Source: Lachnospiraceae bacterium (GTDB lineage: Bacteria > Bacillota > Clostridia > Lachnospirales > Lachnospiraceae). From it: 10,688 bases of DNA. The notes under the pieces were generated by a model. That model saw only the letters and a list, made by a program, of their open reading frames with translations, was not told where the DNA came from and did not search any database. The stretch spans positions 1 to 10,688 of the forward strand of contig JAFUXY010000439.1 of NCBI GenBank assembly GCA_017477005.1, read 5' to 3'. Both the position numbers and the translations under genes were made by a program. Positions 1 to 5,951 of the stretch are shown here, piece after piece; the first letter of the stretch is position 1, and each line of letters starts with the position of its first letter.

Positions 1-628
1 CCCCGAGCTTGTTCGTCGCCAGATTTCCATTCTTGTTCGACTTGTAGACCGCCGGAGATGGCAGGCGATTCCCATCCATCAATTCATAGGAAAAGTGGTA
101 CCGTGTTTTGTCGCCAAGCGTCCAGTTCGCCCCGTAACCATAGGATTTTTTGCCGCTGCCGGATCGCCCCACATAGGGCGCATAGCTTTCATACACAGGC
201 CCCGATCCCACCGCAAACATCTCGTCCGCAATGTACGGGATCCCACCGATATCAAACGCCAGATTGCGGCCGGAAACCTTGGTTTCGCCGAACAAATGCA
301 CCCCTTCGCCATCCGGCTGGGAGTGATAAGCCCACCAAGCGAGATGCCGTTCGGACAGATCAAAGGGCTTCTTGTACCGAGCCCTATATTCGGAGGTCGT
401 CATTTTAAGCTCCGACAAAATGCTGATCTCCGCCGCCGCCGTGCCGCCGAAGGCCCAGCAGGAGTTGAACGGATCCTGCGATTTCACAGATGTGACCACA
501 CCCCTTTCTCGCAGATCAAAGGCTCCGGGAAGCTCCGCCGCTTGCGATCGGAAAGCCTGCGACAGCAGACCTATTACCACTGCGACAGAGAAAACTGCGC
601 AGGCGTGCCGTAATATACCCTTTTTCAT
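1..628 (-). CDS. Secreted C1 (papain-like) cysteine peptidase, N-terminal 209 residues (runs off left edge)
   Basis: Seen: the ATG at 628 is preceded by GAGAGGA about 7 nt upstream. Residues 1-31 form a signal peptide (MKKGILRHA, then a hydrophobic stretch, with likely cleavage near Ala30/Ala31). The mature part starts LPGAFDLRERGVVTSVKSQ and continues with NSCWAFGGTAAAE. This is the papain active-site block, with oxyanion-hole Gln51 and nucleophile Cys57. The catalytic His and Asn lie beyond the window. Known: bacterial C1 peptidases of this layout, often annotated with a 'lectin-like' domain, are exported proteases of Firmicutes. Odd: there is almost no room between signal peptide and catalytic domain for the inhibitory propeptide of classical papains. 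The segment around residues 143-209 (YESYAPYVGRS, YGYGANWTLGDKTRYHFSY) fits the insert region of this subfamily. It is the last visible gene of the phosphatase-kinase operon, 17 nt after the preceding stop, so translation is probably coupled. The peptidase call is secure; the substrate is unknown. Confidence 0.9.
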   Translation of the reverse strand, partial: MKKGILRHACAVFSVAVVIGLLSQAFRSQAAELPGAFDLRERGVVTSVKSQDPFNSCWAFGGTAAAEISILSELKMTTSEYRARYKKPFDLSERHLAWWAYHSQPDGEGVHLFGETKVSGRNLAFDIGGIPYIADEMFAVGSGPVYESYAPYVGRSGSGKKSYGYGANWTLGDKTRYHFSYELMDGNRLPSPAVYKSNKNGNLATNKLG

Positions 629-645
629 TCGAAAATCCTCTCTTC

Positions 646-1572
646 TCAATCCGCTTTCAAGACGGAACTCGTCGCCGGAAGCGCATTGACCCACGCCTTG
701 CATTTCAGATCGCCGCTCGACTTGATGATCACGTACTGCCATTTGTTCGTGCGTTTCTGATACCGATTCAGCGTCCCCTTGTCCTCCAATGCCGAGTCGA
801 TGAACCCGACCATCTTGCCCGACGAATTGTACACATAACCATAGATTTCATAACCAATATTTTGCTCGAAAGTGTTCGTGACCGTCATCTTGTAATTGAT
901 CAGACGCAGCTTTCGATACGACTTTCCAAGCGTTGGCTCCGCCACCTTCAGCGTGACCGCGTTTTTCGGAACGGCTTTACCGTTGTCCATAGCATTCCCA
1001 CGAATGAGCCTCGACGCACGAAATCCGATTTTCTTCGGTGCGGACAGCTTCTTGTCCGTCATAATCGTACCGATACAGGTTCCCTTTGCCGGAAGCACAT
1101 AGGCAGAACACTTGGCGTCTCCGAGATCGAGCAGTCGGCCGTTGTCGTAGCAGTCGAACTCGACCTGTGTGAAGTTGATATTACTTTTGTTTTTGATCTC
1201 ATAGACGTACTGATTGATGCCAGGCAGCTCCATTTTGTACGTGACCGAAAACAAATTGGCGTTGTCTTTCACAGTGAAAATGTAATCCATCGAAACCGTC
1301 GTCGCTGTCGTCCAGACGGACACCACCGCCCCTCCGGTGCCGATGCCCTTGAAGGAAATCTGATTGCCGTTGTAGGATACCTCGACTACGGCCGGATTCG
1401 AATTCGTGACCCGCGATACGTTGTTGCTGAATGCATTTTTCAGCTTTTCTCCGACATAGATGCTCAATGCCTGTGATTCCGCCTGCACGGTTTTGGGCGT
1501 TGCCAAGAACAGCCCGAGAATCAGGCACGGGATCAAAAGCAGCGCCAATAGTCTCTGTGTTGTGTGTTTCAT
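646..1572 (-). CDS. Secreted Big-like domain protein with two C-terminal beta-sandwich (FxLYD-like) domains
   Basis: No specific function is recognised. Seen: 308 residues starting at an ATG with AAGGGGAAG just upstream, 24 nt after the kinase stop. Residues 1-31 are a signal peptide: MKHTTQR, a long Leu/Ile-rich core, then KTVQA with probable cleavage after Ala31. Residues about 34-102 resemble a bacterial Ig-like (Big_2) domain, with a 'VTNSNPAVVEV' core, a 'GIGTGGAVVSV' turn and a closing 'YIFTVKD'. Residues about 106-190 and 207-300 look like two related beta-rich modules with pattern YxxxI.NKS....VEFDCYDNGRLLD and Y.MTVTN....IGYEIYGYVYNSSGK, recalling FxLYD or DUF5780-type domains. There is no LPXTG motif and no lipobox at the signal end, so it is either released or held non-covalently. 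Inference: an envelope or extracellular binding protein co-expressed with the kinase and the protease, possibly a partner or protector of the protease. The secretion call is secure; the domain names are moderate. Confidence 0.85.
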   Translation of the reverse strand: MKHTTQRLLALLLIPCLILGLFLATPKTVQAESQALSIYVGEKLKNAFSNNVSRVTNSNPAVVEVSYNGNQISFKGIGTGGAVVSVWTTATTVSMDYIFTVKDNANLFSVTYKMELPGINQYVYEIKNKSNINFTQVEFDCYDNGRLLDLGDAKCSAYVLPAKGTCIGTIMTDKKLSAPKKIGFRASRLIRGNAMDNGKAVPKNAVTLKVAEPTLGKSYRKLRLINYKMTVTNTFEQNIGYEIYGYVYNSSGKMVGFIDSALEDKGTLNRYQKRTNKWQYVIIKSSGDLKCKAWVNALPATSSVLKAD

Positions 1573-1596
1573 GTGTCTTCCCCTTTCTTTTGTTGG

Positions 1597-4332
1597 CTAA
1601 TCAAAGTCCACGGTAATCCCGCTCCCGGTATCCGCACCGGTCGATGGCGCCGCCACGGGCGCAGGAGCCGGTGTTTCTACTACCGGAGCCGGCGCAGGCG
1701 TTTGGACAGGAGCCGTGGCCTGTGTCGTAGTTTGTGTCTGTGTAGTTGTCGTTTGCGTCTGTGTCGTGCTTTGTGTCTGTGTCGATGCTTGCGACTGCAC
1801 TGGCGCCGTCTGCACCGGCTCTGGCCCCTTGCTGATCTGAACCAAAACCGTGCTGCCTGGATCGATCATCTCCCCGGCTCCGGTGTTCTGGGAGATTACC
1901 TTTCCACTCTCCACGGAATCGCTGTACACCTCTTCCGTCTCGATCTGCAGCTCCATCTCTGAAAGCACCGCCGTCGCCTGATCCAAGCTGAAACCAGCCA
2001 CATCCGGCACGGTCACCTGGGCTTTCCCGGTACTGACCACCACGGAGACCTTCGTATCCGGATCTACCTCCTGTTTGGCCTTCGGATTTTGAGAGATAAT
2101 ATGCCCCTCGGCTACCTTTTCCGAAGAGGTTTCTTCTTTGACAGCAAAGGAAAGACCGGCTTCTTCGATCGCCGCCTTCGCTTCTTTCTTTGTCTTCCCC
2201 GTCACGTCGGGAATCATGGCAGAAACGCCCTTGCTGACAACCAGCTCTATTTCGACGTTTTCCTCGAGCTTTGTTTTGGCATCGAGATTCTGCGAAATCA
2301 CGGCGCCTTTGGCGACTGAGTCTGAATACTCATAGGTAATAGTGGGTTCGGAAAGCGCCAATTCTTCGATCGCCTCTGTCGCCTCTTCCTCCGTCATCCC
2401 GGTCAGCTCCGGCATCGTCGGCGTGGCATTCATCCCTCCGGAAAAAACCAGAAATCCGGCTACTGCTGCCGCCAGAACCCCGCCTCCCGCAACGAGCCCA
2501 ATAGCCAGAGGCGCCTTGCTCTTTTCCTTCTTTTCTTTGATATCGACCGTTTTTTCTACATCACGTTCGATCCTGTCCTGACGGGACGAAGTTCTCCCCC
2601 GAGAAACCGACGACCCGCCTGTTTCCGGCCTCGTATCCCGCCTTCTTTCCCGGCGAGTCCGCCTCTTTTGGGCCGTGGTTTCGATATCATCAAACAGATG
2701 AAGAACGTCGTCCTCCCTGCGATCCGGCTGCGGCTCTACAACCGTCCGATCCTCCTGTGATTTTGACGCTGGTGGCGGCTCCCACGCTGTACGCTCGTCC
2801 CTGTCGATCGGAACCCTGGGCTCCGGTTCCGCCACCGACGGCTCTTCTGTATCAAACTCCAGCTCAAACACGGAGGACGAGGTATCCTCTCCCTCGAGTA
2901 CAATTTTCGGAAGCAGTCCGCCTGTTTCCTCTTTCTCAAGGACGATTTCGGGAATCGATTCGGACGTTTCCTCTTCCTTGAACGCAATCTCCGGAGTCGG
3001 TCTGGCTGTTTCTTCTTCCTTGAACGCGATCTCCGGAGTCGGACCGGCTGTTTCTTCTTCCTTGAACACACTCTCCGGAGTCGGACCGGTTGTTTTCTCC
3101 TTCTCGAATTCTATCTCCGGAGTCGGCCCTGTCGTTTCCTCCTTCTCGAATATGATCTCCGGAGTCGGCCCGGTCGTTTTCTCCTTCTCGAATATGATCT
3201 CCGGCGTTGGCCCTGTCGTTTCCTCCTTCTCGAACGCGATCTCCGAAATCGATCCGGTCGTTTCCTCTCCCTTGGCCACATTCTCTGGAACCGGTTCTGG
3301 TATCTGCTCCTCCCTGCCCCTCGCCTCGCTCTCTCCTGCCTCTCCGATTGGGCCAAAATCCACGACCGTCGCTTCGTCGTCGAAATCTTCCTCTGGCTCC
3401 GGTTCCTCCGCCAGTTCATCGTAGATTTTCTTCAACTCCCGCCTCAGAGACAACGCGCTTTGGTAGCGATCCTTCGGCAGATAGGCGCAGGCCTTTTTTA
3501 TTATCCTTGAAAGCGCGGGCGAGGCATTGCAGGGATCCGGCATTTCCTGCCCCGATAGTCTGGCCATATTCGCCCGCTCAATATCCGCAAACACCAGCGG
3601 CTTGGGATACGGAGGCAGAAACGGCGTCCGGTTGTTGTTCAAACAACGATAGAGCAGAATCCCCAGGGAATAAATGTCTACCGTCCGATCATACGGTCGC
3701 CCCTGATACACCTCCGGCGCCATATAGGACGGGGTTCCCTTTCTCGACAGCGCTGCCGACGTTTTTTCCATCTGCCGTGCAATGCCAAAATCCCCCAATT
3801 TGTAATGCCCGAAATCCGAGCGGAAAATATTCTGCGGTTTGATATCGCGGTGTATAATATTGAATTTTTCGCACTCCTCCAAAGCCCGGCACATATCCAT
3901 CCCAAGCTTCAGATAATCCCTCTGCGTCAGCGTTTCGGAATTCAAAATATCGCTGAAGCCCCGCAGCAGCTCCATCCGAATAAAGATCACCCAGCCAAAT
4001 TCATGTTCTTTGGGAATCACGGCATGATCTTCGTAACTCACGATATTGCTGTTTCCCTTCAATTGGTACATCAGGGTAAATTCCGCGACGATCTCCTCGA
4101 CCATGCTGTAGAAATAGCTCTCCACACTGTCCTCGGTCAGACCCTCGTTTCGAACCATCTTCACTTCGTCTTGATTCCGCGGAACCTCCAGGATTTTGAC
4201 AGCAAAATCAAAGCTGTGGCCAAACTCCTTTCGGGAAATCCGATACACCTTCCCGAAAGCGCCTTCGCCCAGCTCCGCCTCTATTTTGTAACCATTCCAG
4301 GCTCTGTCCAACTCATGCTGTGGATCGATCAT
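1597..4332 (-). CDS. Membrane Ser/Thr protein kinase with three PASTA domains and a long repeat-bearing cytoplasmic linker
   Basis: This is a Hanks-type kinase that phosphorylates Ser/Thr in the cytoplasm and carries external PASTA domains, which in this family bind muropeptides or lipid II. Seen: kinase domain about residues 16-305, with Gly loop LGEGAFGKV (21-29), Lys46 in AVK, likely helix-C Glu84, HRDIKPQN (161-168, catalytic Asp163), DFG (181-183) and GTPSYMAPE (199-207). All key residues are present, so it should be active. Then comes an acidic linker (306-554) with 14-residue repeats, a basic juxtamembrane part, one membrane helix (about 607-630), three PASTA domains (about 635-701, 703-769, 771-837; each ends IxxxVSKG/STGK-like) and a Gln/Thr- then Pro/Ala-rich tail (838-911). 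The ATG at 4332 follows AAGGGG and lies 17 nt after the phosphatase stop. The kinase domain resembles an accessory clostridial family rather than the housekeeping PrkC locus, since the following genes encode secreted proteins. No gene symbol is assigned for that reason. Confidence 0.95.
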   Translation of the reverse strand: MIDPQHELDRAWNGYKIEAELGEGAFGKVYRISRKEFGHSFDFAVKILEVPRNQDEVKMVRNEGLTEDSVESYFYSMVEEIVAEFTLMYQLKGNSNIVSYEDHAVIPKEHEFGWVIFIRMELLRGFSDILNSETLTQRDYLKLGMDMCRALEECEKFNIIHRDIKPQNIFRSDFGHYKLGDFGIARQMEKTSAALSRKGTPSYMAPEVYQGRPYDRTVDIYSLGILLYRCLNNNRTPFLPPYPKPLVFADIERANMARLSGQEMPDPCNASPALSRIIKKACAYLPKDRYQSALSLRRELKKIYDELAEEPEPEEDFDDEATVVDFGPIGEAGESEARGREEQIPEPVPENVAKGEETTGSISEIAFEKEETTGPTPEIIFEKEKTTGPTPEIIFEKEETTGPTPEIEFEKEKTTGPTPESVFKEEETAGPTPEIAFKEEETARPTPEIAFKEEETSESIPEIVLEKEETGGLLPKIVLEGEDTSSSVFELEFDTEEPSVAEPEPRVPIDRDERTAWEPPPASKSQEDRTVVEPQPDRREDDVLHLFDDIETTAQKRRTRRERRRDTRPETGGSSVSRGRTSSRQDRIERDVEKTVDIKEKKEKSKAPLAIGLVAGGGVLAAAVAGFLVFSGGMNATPTMPELTGMTEEEATEAIEELALSEPTITYEYSDSVAKGAVISQNLDAKTKLEENVEIELVVSKGVSAMIPDVTGKTKKEAKAAIEEAGLSFAVKEETSSEKVAEGHIISQNPKAKQEVDPDTKVSVVVSTGKAQVTVPDVAGFSLDQATAVLSEMELQIETEEVYSDSVESGKVISQNTGAGEMIDPGSTVLVQISKGPEPVQTAPVQSQASTQTQSTTQTQTTTTQTQTTTQATAPVQTPAPAPVVETPAPAPVAAPSTGADTGSGITVDFD
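1717..1794 (-). repeat. Gln/Thr low-complexity repeat in the extracellular tail of the kinase
   Basis: Kinase residues about 847-872 alternate TQTQ and TTT tracts, encoded by short degenerate GT-rich motifs (tgtgtctgtgt-like on the plus strand). This follows the third PASTA domain and precedes a PAPAP-type segment. It is probably a flexible, possibly wall-spanning stalk, and its length may vary between strains. No sortase signal follows. Confidence 0.7.
2842..3303 (-). repeat. 42-bp (14-residue) in-frame tandem repeat array inside the kinase linker
   Basis: Residues 358-469 of the kinase are eight clear copies of a 14-residue unit with consensus TTGPTPEIxFEKEE. Two worn copies follow (470-497) and one precedes (344-357), about eleven in all. 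At DNA level the period is 42 bp, and neighbouring copies around 3100-3240 share long identical stretches, including 'ctccggagtcgg' on the plus strand. The middle copies are the most alike and the edge copies the most diverged, as expected from slippage or unequal crossing-over. All changes keep the frame. The unit alternates a Thr/Pro segment with an acidic-basic segment. Its position between kinase domain and membrane helix suggests a spacer or docking/phosphorylation array; that role is inferred. Confidence 0.9.
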
Positions 4333-4349
4333 GACGCCAAAACCCCTTG

Positions 4350-5135
4350 TCAGCTAATCGCTGCTTCAATCAAAATAATGCTAATATTGTCTGTCGCCGG
4401 AGACAGCAGCGTCTCCGCCAGCAAATCCTCCACCTTCCGCTTCAGCGGAATCTTCTTTTCCAAAATATCCAAAATTGTGGATTTCTCCAGCTTGTCCGTC
4501 AAGCCGTCGCTGCACAACAGCAATGCATCGCCCACGCTGATTTCCAATGGCTTTGCCACGTAGGGCTCGATCATGAATTCCGTTTCCGGCACGCCGACGT
4601 ACTGTGTCAGCGCATGCTTGTGCAGGGCATTTTCCTGTAGCTCAACACCCAATTCCTCCGCCATCCGCCGGTTGCTTTCCTCCACGGTATGATCCACGGA
4701 TAGCTGTTTCAAGTCATGATTTCGACGCAGATAAGCCCGGCTGTCGCCAATATTGACGACTCGCAGCATCCGGTTTTTGAGGATGGCAAATACGGCCGTT
4801 GACCCCATCTCCGAGGAAGAAGCCGTTTTCTGCAACGCTTCATTCATTTGCTCGATCAGCAAGACCGCATCGAAATACATCTGCTGCTCTTTGGTATGAT
4901 CCAGATACTCTTTGGCAAGCTGCGCGCACCGCAGAGACGCTTCTTCTCCCTGCTGCATTCCACCCATCCCGTCAAAAACCGCAAAGACGGACAGGCTTTC
5001 GATGTCTATATCTCCCTCATACTGGAACTCTCCTTTTTCAAGATCTGTCCGATAAAAACCATTGCAGAACACCTGATCCTCGTTGACAGAAGCGCTGTTT
5101 CCGATATGGGAATGCGCGCAAATATGGAGCTTCAT
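4350..5135 (-). CDS. PP2C-family (PPM) Ser/Thr protein phosphatase
   Basis: This is a metal-dependent phosphatase that removes phosphate from Ser/Thr and is the expected counterpart of the downstream kinase. Seen: 261 residues, usual for stand-alone bacterial PP2C, with no signal peptide or membrane helix, hence cytoplasmic. Metal-binding motifs are NEDQ (18-21, Asp20), FAVFDGMGG (51-59, Asp55), CSDGLTD (208-214, Asp210) and ATDN (247-250, Asp249). GSTAVFAIL (111-119) and VVNIGDSRAYL (126-136) are also typical. Odd: bacterial PP2Cs normally have an Arg three residues before NED that contacts the phosphate; here the stretch is GNSASVNED, with Ala15 in its place. Start: the ATG at 5135 follows GGAGGAAG at good spacing. 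It is the first gene of the leftward operon, directly behind a consensus promoter, and its stop lies 17 nt before the kinase start. The family call is secure. Confidence 0.95.
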   Translation of the reverse strand: MKLHICAHSHIGNSASVNEDQVFCNGFYRTDLEKGEFQYEGDIDIESLSVFAVFDGMGGMQQGEEASLRCAQLAKEYLDHTKEQQMYFDAVLLIEQMNEALQKTASSSEMGSTAVFAILKNRMLRVVNIGDSRAYLRRNHDLKQLSVDHTVEESNRRMAEELGVELQENALHKHALTQYVGVPETEFMIEPYVAKPLEISVGDALLLCSDGLTDKLEKSTILDILEKKIPLKRKVEDLLAETLLSPATDNISIILIEAAIS

Positions 5136-5180
5136 CCCGTCTTCCTCCGTGATTTTTCATGCACACTATCGTAATGATTC

Positions 5181-5210
5181 ATTATACTACCCTATAAAAA
5201 ACCTTGTCAA
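5181..5210 (-). promoter_or_regulatory. Consensus sigma-A/70-type promoter for the phosphatase-kinase operon
   Basis: On the minus strand TTGACA (5210-5205) and TATAAT (5186-5181) are both perfect matches, separated by 18 bp. Transcription should begin near 5174, giving a leader of about 40 nt before the phosphatase ATG at 5135. An almost perfect promoter suggests high or constitutive basal expression unless it is repressed. Confidence 0.85.
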
Positions 5211-5265
5211 CCGGGTTTGGCGTATTCATCTGCTGTTTGACGGAACGGTTACAGACATTTTCAAA

Positions 5266-5295
5266 TTGCATGCGACCGGGGTTTTGTGCTATGAT
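5266..5295 (+). promoter_or_regulatory. Extended -10 promoter for the Uma2 / Sel1-like unit
   Basis: On the plus strand TTGCAT (5266-5271) lies 18 bp from TATGAT (5290-5295), with TG at 5287-5288 making an extended -10 (TGCTATGAT). The predicted start near 5302 would leave about 30 nt before the ATG at 5333. The upstream in-frame ATGs at 5291 and 5294 would lie inside this -10 box. It is divergent from the minus-strand promoter, with the two -35 boxes about 55 bp apart. Confidence 0.6.
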
Positions 5296-5332
5296 GAAGA
5301 GGAAGTTTTTCCACAACGAGGTGATGAAGAAT

Positions 5333-5911
5333 ATGGCGGATCGTTCTTTCTATTATTCTGACCACAATCAGATCAAAGAATATTATGCGCTTCCTGAAGG
5401 GACACGAAAGGAATTGTTTCGCGGAAGGCTCTATGATATGGCTGCCCCGAATCGAAATCACCAAAAAATAGCCGGCAAGCTGTTCCAGTGGATTGCCAAT
5501 TATTTGGACGAGACAGACAAAGATTGCGAGGTCTATCATGCGCCATTCGATGTCCATATTCAAAAAAAGGACGAGCTTCATGATTACGATTCTATTGTAC
5601 AACCAGACATTTCCGTTGTTTGCGACAAAAAGAAGCTGACGGAACAAGGCTGCGAAGGGGCGCCGGATTGGATCATCGAAATCGTATCTCCGGGAAACAG
5701 CCAACATGATTATTATGATAAATTATTTTTATATAGAGATGGCGGCGTGCGAGAATACTGGATCGTAGATCCGGTCTGCCGAAGAATACTGGTCAATTAT
5801 TTTGAGGATGAGGAATCTCCTGTCACAATATACGGATTTTCGGATAAAATTCCTGTCCGCATCAGCAACGGCCTTGAAATCGACTTCGCCGATCTGCCTG
5901 TAAATGAATAG
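5333..5911 (+). CDS. Uma2-family protein (DUF820, PD-(D/E)XK endonuclease-like fold)
   Basis: Seen: with the ATG at 5333 the product is 192 residues, typical for Uma2 proteins. This start has GAGGTG ending 9 nt upstream, and the protein opens in the family style (MADRS, then IKEYYALPEGTRKELFRGRLYDM). Longer in-frame starts reach back into the promoter and add residues unlike the family. Motifs are Glu27 in KELFRG, VQPDISVVCD (Asp92), APDWIIEIVSPGN (Glu116), DYYDKLFLY (Lys130) and GVREYWIVDP. These are the acidic and lysine positions of a PD-(D/E)XK nuclease core. Known: the fold is nuclease-like, but the cellular role of most Uma2 proteins is not established, and they are often present in many copies and linked to mobile DNA. 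It is first in a two-gene unit, 40 nt before the Sel1-like gene. The family call is secure; activity and substrate are unknown. Confidence 0.9.
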   Translation: MADRSFYYSDHNQIKEYYALPEGTRKELFRGRLYDMAAPNRNHQKIAGKLFQWIANYLDETDKDCEVYHAPFDVHIQKKDELHDYDSIVQPDISVVCDKKKLTEQGCEGAPDWIIEIVSPGNSQHDYYDKLFLYRDGGVREYWIVDPVCRRILVNYFEDEESPVTIYGFSDKIPVRISNGLEIDFADLPVNE

Positions 5912-5951
5912 TTACTAAAAAACAGCCTACCCACTTACGAGGAGACACGAT

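Noticed and set aside
2842..3303. Regularly spaced 42-bp repeats that could recall a CRISPR array
   Set aside because: The copies are directly contiguous with no unique spacers, keep a single open frame, and encode a 14-residue protein repeat inside the kinase.
2978..3424. Plus-strand open frame of 148 codons with a Ser/Val/Gly repeat
   Set aside because: It is the mirror image of the repeat array in the kinase gene; it has no ribosome site and no independent protein character.
3805..4563. Plus-strand open frame of 252 codons across the kinase/phosphatase junction
   Set aside because: It is antisense to the kinase domain and the PP2C C-terminus, both with intact motifs, and no ribosome site was seen.
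5204..5332. Longer Uma2 start at 5204 or at 5291/5294
   Set aside because: These starts overlap the predicted promoter boxes and add residues unlike the family. The ATG at 5333 has GAGGTG at proper spacing.
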